DNA of 51,386 bases from an uncultured bacterium (GTDB lineage Bacteria > Verrucomicrobiota > Kiritimatiellia > RFP12 > UBA1067). Positions 23,893-33,434 of this stretch are shown here, in pieces (the first letter of the stretch is position 1; every line of letters begins with the position of its first letter). The stretch spans positions 1 to 51,386 of the forward strand of contig CACWVU010000016.1 in the NCBI GenBank assembly GCA_902764415.1, in the 5' to 3' direction. The notes beneath the pieces were generated by a model that ran no database searches, had not been told where the DNA came from, and saw only the letters and a program-made list of their open reading frames with translations. Position numbers and translations under genes: made by a program.

Positions 23893-23960
23893 CCCTGTCT
23901 CCTGCGCCCCTGCGGGCGCCCGGATTCTGACGAACCCGTGTACCGCGGGCCGGGATTTTT

Positions 23961-23968
23961 GGTATAAT
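23961..23968 (+). promoter_or_regulatory. extended -10 promoter of putP
   Basis: The upstream sequence TTTTTGGTATAATACGC is the local consensus, with a predicted start near 23975. A GC hairpin (GCGCCC/GGGCGC at 23904-23919) precedes it and may end the upstream transcript. Confidence 0.7.
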
Positions 23969-24000
23969 ACGCAAACTAAACCAAAAACAAGGAAACAACC

Positions 24001-25557
24001 ATGTTTGACTGGACAGTTCTCGGGTCGTTCGTCGGCTATCTATTCGTCATGCTCTGGATCGGCTTCTTCTTCTCGAAGAAGCAGTCCAACCTCGGCGATT
24101 ACTACCTCGGCGGCAGAAAGATGAACAAGTGGGTCGTCGCGCTCTCGGCGCAGGCCTCCGACATGTCGGGGTGGCTCCTCATGGGCCTCCCGGGCGCAAT
24201 CTACCTCGGCGGGTTCTCCGAGGCGTGGATCGGCATCGGGCTGCTGATCGGCACCTACCTCAACTGGAAGATCGTGGCCCAGCGCCTGCGCCGCTACTCC
24301 CAGGTCTGCGGCGACTCGATCACCATCCCGGACTTCATCTGCAATCGCTTCCGCGACAAGACCGGCGCGTCGCGCGTCATCGCGGCGGTGATCATCCTCG
24401 TCTTCTTCACCTTCTACACCGCCTCCGGCTTCGTGGGCGCGGCCAAGCTCTTCTCCACGATATTCCCGATCAGCTACTCGACCGCGCTCTGGATCGGCGC
24501 GGCGGTCGTCGTCTCGTACACGCTCCTCGGCGGCTACATGGCGGTGTGCTGGACGGACTTCATCCAGGGCTCGCTCATGTTCGTCGCCATCGTGCTCGTC
24601 CCGGCCATCGTGATCTGCGACGCCGGCGGCTTCGCCGCGACCGTCGACGCGCTCAACGAGATCAACCCGTACCTGCAGTCGCTCTTCACCAACGCCTCCA
24701 CCGGCAAGGCCGCCGGCTTCATCGGCCTCGCCTCCTGCATGGCCTGGGGCCTCGGCTACTTCGGCATGCCCCACATCCTCGTCCGGTTCATGTCCATCGA
24801 CAGCCCGGCCGAGGTCAAGGGCTCGCGCCGCATCGCGATGTCGTGGGTGACGGTCTCGCTCGCCGCGGCGGGCGTGATCGGGCTCGTCTTCCACCTCTAC
24901 CTCAAGCAGCGGGGCCTCACGCTCGCTGACGTTGGCGGCGACCCCGAGAAGTGCTTCATGGTGATGATCAACGGCATCTTCTCCGGCGGGTTCGTCGTGC
25001 GCGTGTTCGCGGGCATCCTGCTCTCGGCGATCATGGCCGCGATCATGTCCACCGCCGACTCGCAGCTGCTCGTCTCCGCCTCGAGCTTCTCGAACGACTT
25101 CTACAAGATCGTGCTCCGCAAGAAGGCCGCCGACCGCGAGCTGCTGGTGGTCTCGCGCATCGCCGTCGGCGTCGTCGCGCTCGTCGCCGTCGCCCTGGCG
25201 ATGAACACCCAGGCGGAGTTCTTCAAGGTGGTGATGAAGATGGTGTCGTTCGCGTGGGGCGGCTTCGGCGCGGCGTTCGGCCCGCTGATCCTCTTGGCGC
25301 TCTTCTGGCGGCGCGTCAACCTCGCCGGCGCGGTCTCGGGCATGGTCGTCGGAACCGTGACCTGCTTCGTGTGGAAGTTCGTCCTCTCCGGCTACGCCGC
25401 CGACTACCCGATCTTCGGGCTCTACGAGCTCGCGCCCGGCTTCGTCCTTTCGTTCGCGGCGACGGTCGTCGTGTCGCTCCTGACCGCGCGTCCGTCCGCC
25501 GAGATGCTCGCCGAGTTCGACCGCGCGACCGCGGAGGCGCCGGTGAGGCAGGACTGA
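24001..25557 (+). CDS. putP: sodium/proline symporter
   Basis: The 518-aa protein is a solute:sodium symporter with about 13 TM helices. PutP signatures are present: the LGGRKMNKWVVALSAQASDMSGW segment spans TM2 and its loop (Na+ and proline sites), followed by GLPGAIYLGGFSEAWIGIGL and IPDFICNRF. It imports proline as nutrient or osmoprotectant. It has its own promoter and an AAGGAAA ribosome site. Length and motif order fit the family well. Confidence 0.92.
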   Translation: MFDWTVLGSFVGYLFVMLWIGFFFSKKQSNLGDYYLGGRKMNKWVVALSAQASDMSGWLLMGLPGAIYLGGFSEAWIGIGLLIGTYLNWKIVAQRLRRYSQVCGDSITIPDFICNRFRDKTGASRVIAAVIILVFFTFYTASGFVGAAKLFSTIFPISYSTALWIGAAVVVSYTLLGGYMAVCWTDFIQGSLMFVAIVLVPAIVICDAGGFAATVDALNEINPYLQSLFTNASTGKAAGFIGLASCMAWGLGYFGMPHILVRFMSIDSPAEVKGSRRIAMSWVTVSLAAAGVIGLVFHLYLKQRGLTLADVGGDPEKCFMVMINGIFSGGFVVRVFAGILLSAIMAAIMSTADSQLLVSASSFSNDFYKIVLRKKAADRELLVVSRIAVGVVALVAVALAMNTQAEFFKVVMKMVSFAWGGFGAAFGPLILLALFWRRVNLAGAVSGMVVGTVTCFVWKFVLSGYAADYPIFGLYELAPGFVLSFAATVVVSLLTARPSAEMLAEFDRATAEAPVRQD

Positions 25558-25577
25558 CATCTGAAGGAGGAGGAAAA

Positions 25578-25784
25578 GTGGCAAAACTGACATTCAGGGA
25601 GGACCTCTGCAAGGGATGCGGGCTCTGCGTGACCGCGTGCCCGAAGAAGATCCTGTCCATATCCAAGACCAAGCTCAACCACAAGGGCCACGCCCCGGTC
25701 GAGCTGACGAAGCCGGAGGAGTGCGTCGGCTGCGCGAGCTGCGCGCTGATGTGCCCCGACTGCGTGATAACCGTGGAGAGGTAA
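25578..25784 (+). CDS. 2-oxoacid:ferredoxin oxidoreductase, delta (ferredoxin-like) subunit
   Basis: The 68-aa protein carries two CxxCxxCxxxCP 4Fe-4S motifs (CKGCGLCVTACP and CVGCASCALMCP) and passes electrons from the catalytic subunits to ferredoxin. Translation starts at GTG 25578 after a strong GGAGGAGG site. It is the first gene of a four-subunit operon and may be co-transcribed with putP, whose stop is only 20 nt away. Confidence 0.92.
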   Translation: MAKLTFREDLCKGCGLCVTACPKKILSISKTKLNHKGHAPVELTKPEECVGCASCALMCPDCVITVER

Positions 25785-25785
25785 G

Positions 25786-26850
25786 ATGAGCGAGAAGGTA
25801 CTGATGAAGGGCAACGAGGCGATAGCCGAGGCGGCGATCCGCTGCGGCTGCCGCCACTACTTCGGCTATCCCATCACGCCGCAGACCGAGATCGCGGCGT
25901 ACATGTCGAAGCGCATGCCGAAGATCGGCGGCACGTTCCTCCAGGCGGAGAGCGAGATCGCCGCGATCAACATGGTCTACGGCTGTGCCGCCACCGGCCG
26001 GCGCGCGATGACCTCGAGCTCGAGCCCGGGCATCTCGCTCAAGGCCGAGGGCATGAGCTATCTCGCGGGGGCGGACCTCCCCGCGCTGATCGTGAACGTC
26101 CAGCGCGGCGGCCCCGGCCTCGGCGGCATCCAGCCGTCGCAGTCCGACTACTTCTTCATGACCCGCGGCCCCGGCCACGGCGACTTCCACATCATCGTCC
26201 TCGCGCCGGCGACGGTGCAGGAGATGGCCGACATGACCCGCCTCGCGTTCGAGCTCGGCGAGAAGTACCGCATGCCCGCGATGCTGCTCGCGGACGGCAC
26301 GATGGGCCAGATGATGGAGCCGGTCGTCCTGCCCGGCGACACCGTCGACCCCGAGACGATCCCGGCGACCAAGCCCTGGGCCACCACCGGCACCCAGATG
26401 AAGCGCCCGCACAACATCGTCAACTCCCTCTACCTCAAGCCCGACGAGCTCGAGAAGACGAACTTCGAGCGCTTCGAGCGCTACGCGAGGCTGGAGAAGG
26501 AGGAGTGCCGCTGGGAGGAGTACCTCATGGACGACGCGGAGGTCTGCGTCGTCTCGGTCGGCATCACCGCGCGCGTCGCCAAGAACGCGATCGTCGCGGC
26601 GCGCAAGGAGGGCATCAAGGTCGGCATGATCCGCCCGATCACCCTCTACCCGTTCCCGAAGGCGGCGCTCGCCGCCGCCGCGAAGAAGGTGAAGGCGTTC
26701 CTCACCGTCGAGCTCAACATGGGCCAGATGAACGAGGACGTCCGGCTCGCGGTCGAATGCTCGCGGAAGGTCGCGATGTGCAACCGCGTCGGCGGCATGA
26801 TCCCGAGCGCCGACGAGGTGCTCGAGGCGATTCGGAAGGAGGCGAAGTAA
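25786..26850 (+). CDS. vorB: 2-oxoacid (branched-chain or 2-oxoglutarate):ferredoxin oxidoreductase, alpha subunit
   Basis: The 354-aa subunit contains the YPITPQTEIAAYM motif and TSSSSPGISLKAEG, typical of the VorB/KorA group. It supports oxidative decarboxylation of 2-ketoisovalerate or 2-oxoglutarate to the acyl-CoA. The exact substrate cannot be read from the sequence. It is 1 nt downstream of the delta subunit gene. Confidence 0.88.
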   Translation: MSEKVLMKGNEAIAEAAIRCGCRHYFGYPITPQTEIAAYMSKRMPKIGGTFLQAESEIAAINMVYGCAATGRRAMTSSSSPGISLKAEGMSYLAGADLPALIVNVQRGGPGLGGIQPSQSDYFFMTRGPGHGDFHIIVLAPATVQEMADMTRLAFELGEKYRMPAMLLADGTMGQMMEPVVLPGDTVDPETIPATKPWATTGTQMKRPHNIVNSLYLKPDELEKTNFERFERYARLEKEECRWEEYLMDDAEVCVVSVGITARVAKNAIVAARKEGIKVGMIRPITLYPFPKAALAAAAKKVKAFLTVELNMGQMNEDVRLAVECSRKVAMCNRVGGMIPSADEVLEAIRKEAK

Positions 26851-26851
26851 G

Positions 26852-27587
<736 letters not shown>

Positions 27588-27589
<2 letters not shown>

Positions 27590-27622
27590 TCTAGAGGCCT
27601 TAGATTCTCTAGATGCCTAGAA
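27588..27622. repeat. degenerate CTAGA/CTTAGA repeat in the vor operon
   Basis: The 46-nt gap between the beta and gamma subunit genes is mostly made of imperfect TCTAGAGGCCTTAGATT / CTCTAGATGCCTAGAAAG units. It interrupts an otherwise 1-nt-spaced operon and is another locus-specific repeat. Confidence 0.6.
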
Positions 27623-27635
27623 AGGGGATTTCAAG

Positions 27636-28184
27636 ATGACATACGAAACGATAATGGCGGGCTTCGGCGGACAGGGGCTGCTCTTCTCCGGCAAGGTGCT
27701 GGCGCACGCGGCGCTCATCGAGGGCAGGGAGCTCTCGTGGCTGCCGTCCTACGGCCCCGAGATGCGCGGCGGCACCTGCAACTGCTCGGTGATCGTCTCC
27801 GACGAGCCGGTCGGCTCGCCGATCATCGCCCACCCGAACGTCCTTATGGTCATGAACGAGCCGTCGATCGACAAGTTCGAGCCGGCCGTGGCCGCCGGCG
27901 GCACGGTTTTCGTCGACTCCTCGCTCATCTCGCGCAAGGTCGCGCGCGACGACGTCGAGGCCGTCTACATCCCCGCCACCGAGATGGCCAAGGACATGGG
28001 CGCGGCCGGCCTCGCCAACATGATCCTCCTCGGCGCGATCGTGCGCCGGACCGGCTGCGTCAAGTCCGAGACGGTGACCCAGGCCCTCAAGGAGGTCATC
28101 TCCGCGCGCAAGGCGGACCTCCTCGGCCTCAACCTCAAGGCGGTGGAGCTTGGCGAGAAGTACATCGAGGAGCACGGACAATGA
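27636..28184 (+). CDS. vorC: 2-oxoacid:ferredoxin oxidoreductase, gamma subunit
   Basis: The 182-aa protein has the GFGGQGLLFSGKVLA motif at its N-terminus and SYGPEMRGGTCNC, both diagnostic of the gamma subunit that covers the TPP site. It completes the delta-alpha-beta-gamma set. The next gene starts inside its stop codon (ATGA). Confidence 0.92.
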   Translation: MTYETIMAGFGGQGLLFSGKVLAHAALIEGRELSWLPSYGPEMRGGTCNCSVIVSDEPVGSPIIAHPNVLMVMNEPSIDKFEPAVAAGGTVFVDSSLISRKVARDDVEAVYIPATEMAKDMGAAGLANMILLGAIVRRTGCVKSETVTQALKEVISARKADLLGLNLKAVELGEKYIEEHGQ

Positions 28185-29587
28185 GCGACGAACCCCAGAA
28201 CCCGGTGGACCTGAGCGCACTCGGCAGCTTCGACTTCACCCCCGACTGGGCGAAGGGCGAGAAGAAGGTGACCGTCGACGCCAGGGGCGGCGGCAGGTCG
28301 TTCGACGCCAAGCCCGCCGACCGCAAGCCCTCCGACCGCGGCAAGCCGTTTGAGCGCAAGCCATTCGAGCGCCGCGGCGACCGCGGCCCCGGCCCGCGCC
28401 GCCAGGACGGCGGCGGCAGGCAGTTCGACCGCCGCCCGCCGCGCGAGGAGCGCCCGCAGCCCCTCGACGCCGAGGTCAAGGTGCTGCCCGAGCCCAAGGC
28501 GCTCGGCACCATCTTCCGCAAGCTGCAGCAGGACTACCACGCCTACAAGCTCAAGGACCTCGCCAACTTCCTCCTGGACAACCCCGAGTCGGTGCAGCTC
28601 AAGATCACCCCGCGCGCCGAGTCCGCGGCGTTCTGCCAGTGCAAGGCCTGCTCGTTCGCCTCGCTGCGCGAGGAGGACGTGGTCGAGCACGCCGTCCGCG
28701 CGCACCTCGCCGACTACTACGACGCGAAGGAGATCGAGGTCGAGCCGCCGACCGGCAACTTCAGCTGCGTCGCCAAGTGCGGGCTCTCCGGCGTCCTCCT
28801 CGGGCCGCCGAACATCCACGAGTTCAACGCCGTCGTACGCGAGATGGTGCGCACCCGCTACCCCGAGATGAGCGAGGAGCAGTACCGCGCCCACATCGAG
28901 ATGGTGCGCGACCCCGAGGCGATCGAGGAGTGGCGCAAGGGCGCGGTCAAGCGCACCGTGTTCTTCCCGAAGGGGCACGGCGAAGGCGCGGAGCCGCTCT
29001 CGCGCGAGGCCGCCGAGCTCGAGTTCCGGACTTCGGTGCTGCCCTCGCTCCTGTCGCGCCCGAAGAACCTCATGATCACCCTCGCCGCGGCGCTTTCGTC
29101 GCCCGCGAAGCCGCTCCAGCGGGCGGCCAGGGACGCGGTGGAGGCCGAGCGCCGTTCGCCCTACGCGATGTGCTTCGCGCTCCGCGGCGCCTTCCACCAC
29201 CGCAAGATGAACTTCTTCCGGGTGAACGACGCGCGCGGACAGGAGTTCGTGACCGGCATCGAGCACAAGGAGTTCGACGCCACTCACGCCATCCCCGAGC
29301 TCGCGGCGGCCTGGAAGTTCGTGGTCGAGAACCCCTGCTGCGACAAGTCGGAGTTCCCGTCCGTCCCCGACTTCGAGAAGCACGTCCAGTGGCTCGCCTC
29401 CACCGGCCACGTCGTCGCGTTCACCAACGGCGTCTACTCCGCGGTCGAGAAGTTCCCGAAGTACGGCCCGCAGTGGAAGAAGCGTAAGAAACCCGCGCCG
29501 GCCCCGGAAGCCCCCGTTGTCCCCGAAGTCCCAGCCGTCCCAGAAAAGGACCCTACTCAAGATGAAAATCCCGCTCAGCTGGCTTAA
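28181..29587 (+). CDS. unknown protein with Arg/Pro-rich N-terminus and a C2H2-type zinc-finger motif
   Basis: The 468-aa protein has no family I can name. Residues 35-95 are disordered and rich in Arg, Gly, Asp and Pro, as in RNA-binding tails. Residues C154, C157, H170 and H175 have the spacing CX2CX12HX4H of classical C2H2 zinc fingers, with an extra Cys at 152. The rest is mostly alpha/beta, followed by a Pro-rich tail of VPEVPAVPE type encoded by a short DNA repeat. It is translationally coupled to vorC, and pheT starts inside its 3' end (26-nt overlap), so it is expressed with core genes and likely has a conserved nucleic-acid role. Confidence 0.7.
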   Translation: MSDEPQNPVDLSALGSFDFTPDWAKGEKKVTVDARGGGRSFDAKPADRKPSDRGKPFERKPFERRGDRGPGPRRQDGGGRQFDRRPPREERPQPLDAEVKVLPEPKALGTIFRKLQQDYHAYKLKDLANFLLDNPESVQLKITPRAESAAFCQCKACSFASLREEDVVEHAVRAHLADYYDAKEIEVEPPTGNFSCVAKCGLSGVLLGPPNIHEFNAVVREMVRTRYPEMSEEQYRAHIEMVRDPEAIEEWRKGAVKRTVFFPKGHGEGAEPLSREAAELEFRTSVLPSLLSRPKNLMITLAAALSSPAKPLQRAARDAVEAERRSPYAMCFALRGAFHHRKMNFFRVNDARGQEFVTGIEHKEFDATHAIPELAAAWKFVVENPCCDKSEFPSVPDFEKHVQWLASTGHVVAFTNGVYSAVEKFPKYGPQWKKRKKPAPAPEAPVVPEVPAVPEKDPTQDENPAQLA

Positions 29588-31994
29588 CGACTACGTCAAG
29601 GTCGACGACCTCGACCCGAACGAACTTGCCGAGAAGCTCACCCGCGCCGGCCTCCAGGTCGAGACCGTCGAGACCGTCGGCGGCGATCCGCTCTCCGACC
29701 TCATCGTCGTCGCCGAGGTGCTCGAGTGCGAGCCGCATCCGAACTCCGACCACCTGCACGTCTGCAAGGTGACGGACGGCAAGGAGACCTTCCAGGTCGT
29801 CTGCGGCGCGCCGAACATGCGCCAGGGCATCAAGACCGCCTTCGCCAAGATCGGCGCCCCGATCCCCGAGTTCCTCGACAAGAACGGCAAGCCCGAGAAG
29901 ATCAAGAAGGGCAAGCTCCGCGGCGTCGAGAGCTTCGGCATGTGCTGCTCCGAGAAGGAGCTCCACATCGGCGAGGGCAACGCCGGCATCATCGAGTACC
30001 CGGGCGAGACGCCCACCGGCGCCCTGGTGCGCGACGTCGCCAAGCTCGAGAAGCCCGAGGTCGTCTTCGACATCGAGGTCACCTGGAACCGCCCCGACGC
30101 GCTCTCCGTGGTCGGCATCGCGCGCGAGTTCAGCGCCATCCTCGGCCGCCCCTTGACGCTTCCGCCGGTCGACTTCGAGGAATGCGGCGTGGACGTCAAC
30201 GACGAGGTCAAGGTGGTCGTCGAGGACCCCGAGAAGTGCCTCCGCTACACCGCGCGCGTCGTCGTCGAGATGACCCCTGACGCGCCGAGCCCGGCGTGGA
30301 TGGCGAAGCGGCTCGAGCTCTGCGGCGTCCGCTCGCTCGGGCTCGCCGTCGACGTCACCAACTACGTGATGCTCGAGCTCGGCCAGCCGATGCACGCCTT
30401 CGACCACCGCCGGCTCAAGGACCGCACCATTGTCGTGCGCGACGCGCGCGAGGGCGAGACGATCAAGACCCTCGACGGCGTCGAGCGGAAGCTCGACCCC
30501 TCGATGCTGATGATCTGCGACGCGGAGCGTCCCAACGCCGTCGCCGGCATCATGGGCGGCGAGGACTCCGGCATCGCGCCCGGCACCACCTCCGTCCTCC
30601 TCGAAAGCGCGCTCTTCGAGCCCGCCTCCACCAAGTTCACCGCCTCGAAGCTCGGCCTCGCGAGCGAGTCCAGCTACCGCTACATCCGCGGCGTCGACAA
30701 GGACCTCGCGGACTTCGCCTCGCGCCGCGCCGCGCACCTCCTGCAGCAGCACGGCGGCGCGAAGGTCGCCAAGGGCCTCGTCGACGTCGACAGCCGCCAG
30801 CAGCCGCTCAACCCCGACGTCTCGCTCGACTTCGAGCGCGCGCGCCGCCTCATCGGCATCCCCGTCGGCAACGACGCGATGGTCTTCATCCTCAGGCGCC
30901 TCGGGTTCGTTCCGCGCGCCAAGGAGGACCGCTTCGCGGCCGACAAGGCCGTCTCGTTCGGCGTCCCGTCCTGGCGCTGGGACATCTCCGCCGAGGCCGA
31001 CCTCGTGGAGGAGATCGCCCGCGTCTACGGGCTCGACAACATCCCGGACACCATGCCCTCCGCCCCCTCGGTCTCGCCGCTCTCCGACGCGCCTTTCCGC
31101 GCCGTCTGCCGCGTCCACGAGGTCTGCGAGGCGCTGGGCTTCTCCGAGGCCCTCCACTACTCCTTCCTCTCCGCGCGCGAGCTCGACGACTTCGACCCGC
31201 GCCCCGAGGCCAGGGCGCGCCGCCTCGCCATCCCCGACCCGGTCTCCGCCGAGTACGGCGTCATGCGCGACTCGCTACTGCCCCAGCTCTACGCCGCGCT
31301 CGGCCGCAACGCCTCCCACGAGGAGACGGCGATGCTCTTCGAGACCGGCAAGGTCTTCCATTCCGTGGACGGCAAGCCCGCCGAGAAGGCGATGCTTGCG
31401 CTCGGGTTCTGCGGACCAGCCGGACGCGAGGCGCTCCGCCGCCGCGCGCCGCTCGGCGAGGAGGAGGCCGCGCTCTGGATGAAGGGCGCGGTCGAGGAGC
31501 TCGTCTCCCGCCTCCACGCCGGCAAGCTCGAGTTCGCCCCCGCCTCGCACCCGGCCTTTTCCGCCGCGCTCGAGGTGAAGGTCAACGGCCGCGCCGTCGG
31601 CGTCCTCGGCGCCGTCTCGGCGAAGATGCGCCATCCCTTCCGCCTCACCACCCAGATGGCCCTCTGCGAAGTCGAGCTCGGCCCGCTCCTGAAGCGCGTC
31701 GACGCCGCCGGCCGCGTCTCGCCCGTGCCGCAGTTCCCGGCCGTCCGGCGCGACATCGCCGTCGCCGTGGCCCCGGGCGTGACCGACGAGGCGATCGTCG
31801 CGGCGATCCGCCGCAACGGCGGCCGCGAGCTCGTCAAGGTCGACCTCTTCGACGTCTTCAAGAATTCCCGCGCCTACTCGCTCGAGTTCCGCTCCGACGC
31901 GCGCACCCTCACCGACGACGAGGTGGGCGCCGCGTTCGCCCGGGTGGTCGCGGCGCTCAAGGCCCTGGAAGGGGTGGAGGTGCGCGAGGGGTGA
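29562..31994 (+). CDS. pheT: phenylalanyl-tRNA synthetase, beta subunit
   Basis: The 810-aa protein starts MKIPLSWLNDYVKVDDL, the typical PheT beginning. It has the EMAP-like tRNA-binding domain (ECEPHPNSDHLHVCKV), B3/B4 editing and B5 domains (FFSRAR-like segments are replaced by family variants) and a C-terminal anticodon-binding FDX-ACB domain (FPAVRRDIAV, SLEFRSDARTLTDDEV). Together with PheS it charges tRNA-Phe. pheS is not in this window. ATG 29562 lies inside the upstream gene with AAAAGGA 12 nt upstream. Confidence 0.94.
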   Translation: MKIPLSWLNDYVKVDDLDPNELAEKLTRAGLQVETVETVGGDPLSDLIVVAEVLECEPHPNSDHLHVCKVTDGKETFQVVCGAPNMRQGIKTAFAKIGAPIPEFLDKNGKPEKIKKGKLRGVESFGMCCSEKELHIGEGNAGIIEYPGETPTGALVRDVAKLEKPEVVFDIEVTWNRPDALSVVGIAREFSAILGRPLTLPPVDFEECGVDVNDEVKVVVEDPEKCLRYTARVVVEMTPDAPSPAWMAKRLELCGVRSLGLAVDVTNYVMLELGQPMHAFDHRRLKDRTIVVRDAREGETIKTLDGVERKLDPSMLMICDAERPNAVAGIMGGEDSGIAPGTTSVLLESALFEPASTKFTASKLGLASESSYRYIRGVDKDLADFASRRAAHLLQQHGGAKVAKGLVDVDSRQQPLNPDVSLDFERARRLIGIPVGNDAMVFILRRLGFVPRAKEDRFAADKAVSFGVPSWRWDISAEADLVEEIARVYGLDNIPDTMPSAPSVSPLSDAPFRAVCRVHEVCEALGFSEALHYSFLSARELDDFDPRPEARARRLAIPDPVSAEYGVMRDSLLPQLYAALGRNASHEETAMLFETGKVFHSVDGKPAEKAMLALGFCGPAGREALRRRAPLGEEEAALWMKGAVEELVSRLHAGKLEFAPASHPAFSAALEVKVNGRAVGVLGAVSAKMRHPFRLTTQMALCEVELGPLLKRVDAAGRVSPVPQFPAVRRDIAVAVAPGVTDEAIVAAIRRNGGRELVKVDLFDVFKNSRAYSLEFRSDARTLTDDEVGAAFARVVAALKALEGVEVREG

Positions 31995-32017
31995 TGCGGG
32001 GAAACGACGTAGGTCCT

Positions 32018-32077
32018 GGGTTGCACGCGGATTCAGCCGACATTTCTTCGACCGACGCGAGAAAAAGGGGGCAACCC
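32018..32077 (+). other. possible structured leader of the aminotransferase gene
   Basis: The 156-nt gap between pheT and the aminotransferase gene lacks the usual promoter. It holds a 7-bp long-range pair, GGGTTGC (32018-32024) with GCAACCC (32071-32077). A second GCAAC (32117-32121) downstream could form an alternative pairing. No riboswitch class is recognised. Confidence 0.3.
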
Positions 32078-32150
32078 CTACTTGGAACGACGGGTTCCGG
32101 AGGTTCGGTGCTACGGCAACGCGGGATCTTTTAGACTTGGAAAGGCAACG

Positions 32151-33434
32151 ATGAACAGACAGGCGACAGAACTCAACCGCACCCTCGGCGACGCCGCGAA
32201 GTTTCTTTCGCGGCGAGGACTGAGGATGTACTTCCCCTACGGCGGAATCCTCGGCCAGAGCGCCGAGGCGAAGAAGTGCGAAGTCAACGCCACCATCGGC
32301 ATGGCGTTCGAGGAGGATGGCTCCCCGCTGCTCCTGGACTCCTTCCGCCGCCGCATCGGGCTCGACCCCAGGGCGTTCCTCTACGCCGGCTCCTTCGGTC
32401 TCCCGGCCCTGCGCGAGGCCTGGCGGAAGATGGAGCTGAAGAAGAACCCTTCGCTGAAGGGCGTCAGGTTCTCCCTGCCCGTCGTCACCGGCGCGCTCAC
32501 CCACGGCCTCCGGATCGCCGCCGAGCTCTTCGCCGACCCTTCCGACGAACTGGTCGTCCCCGACCTCTTCTGGGACAACTACGAGCTCATCTTCACCGAG
32601 ACGGTCGGCTGCCGGATGCGCCGGTTCAACACCTTCCGCCGCGGCGCCTTCGACGCCGACGCGATGAAGGCCGCGCTGCTCGCGCCCGGCGCGCGCAAGC
32701 TCCTCGTCCTCAACTTCCCCAACAACCCCACCGGCTACACCGCCACGGTCGAGGACGCGAAGCGGATCGTCGCCGCGGTCAAGTCCGCCGCCCGCGCCGG
32801 CAAGCGCGTGGTGGTGATCCTCGACGACGCCTACTTCGGCCTCGTCTACGAGAAGGGCATCCACGGCGAGTCGCTCTTCGCCGAGTTCGCCGGCCTCGAC
32901 CGCAACGTCCTCGCCGTCAAGCTCGACGGCACCACCAAGGAGGACTACGTCTGGGGACTGCGCGTCGGCTTCATCACCTTCGCCTTCAAGGGTGCCAGCG
33001 AGGCCCAGCTCAAGGCGCTGGAGGCCAAGGCCGCTGGCGACGTTAGGAGCGGCGTCTCCAACGTCTCCTCGATCGGACAGCACCTCGCCGTCGCCGCCTA
33101 CGCCGACGCGGACTACGCCGCGCAGAAGAAGGCCAAGTACGCCGTACTGCGCGCCCGCTACCGCGAGATCCGCCGCATCCTCAGGGCGAACAAGGCCTAC
33201 GCCGAGACCTTCGAGGCGATGCCGTTCAACTCCGGCTACTTTATGTGCGTGAAGCCGATCGGCGTGGACGCCGAGTCCGTCCGCCGCCGGCTGATCGAGA
33301 AGTACTCCGTCGGCACCATCGTCCTCTCCGGGCTCATCCGCATCGCCTTCTCCACCGTGCCGACCGCGCGCCTCGCCAGGCTCTTCGCTGCGGTCGACTC
33401 CGCGATCCGCGACCTGAGGGGAATGGCGCGTTGA
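32151..33434 (+). CDS. PLP-dependent class I/II aminotransferase
   Basis: The 427-aa protein is a fold-type I aminotransferase. NFPNNPTGY gives the conserved Asn, DDAYFGL the Asp/Tyr that hold the pyridine ring, and K263 in LDGTTKED is the likely Schiff-base lysine. A C-terminal Arg follows in the SGLIRIAF segment. The substrate is not evident; such enzymes act on aromatic or branched amino acids. GGAAAGG precedes ATG 32151. Its stop overlaps the ispE start. Confidence 0.83.
   Translation: MNRQATELNRTLGDAAKFLSRRGLRMYFPYGGILGQSAEAKKCEVNATIGMAFEEDGSPLLLDSFRRRIGLDPRAFLYAGSFGLPALREAWRKMELKKNPSLKGVRFSLPVVTGALTHGLRIAAELFADPSDELVVPDLFWDNYELIFTETVGCRMRRFNTFRRGAFDADAMKAALLAPGARKLLVLNFPNNPTGYTATVEDAKRIVAAVKSAARAGKRVVVILDDAYFGLVYEKGIHGESLFAEFAGLDRNVLAVKLDGTTKEDYVWGLRVGFITFAFKGASEAQLKALEAKAAGDVRSGVSNVSSIGQHLAVAAYADADYAAQKKAKYAVLRARYREIRRILRANKAYAETFEAMPFNSGYFMCVKPIGVDAESVRRRLIEKYSVGTIVLSGLIRIAFSTVPTARLARLFAAVDSAIRDLRGMAR

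Noticed and set aside
24040..25593. 517-codon minus-strand frame opposite putP
   Set aside because: It is extremely charged (Asp/Glu/Arg/His) without motifs, while the plus strand encodes a textbook PutP.
28350..29487. Alternative-frame ORFs across the C2H2 gene
   Set aside because: They are Arg/Ser/Pro-rich shadows. The chosen frame overlaps vorC by ATGA and shows ordered domains.
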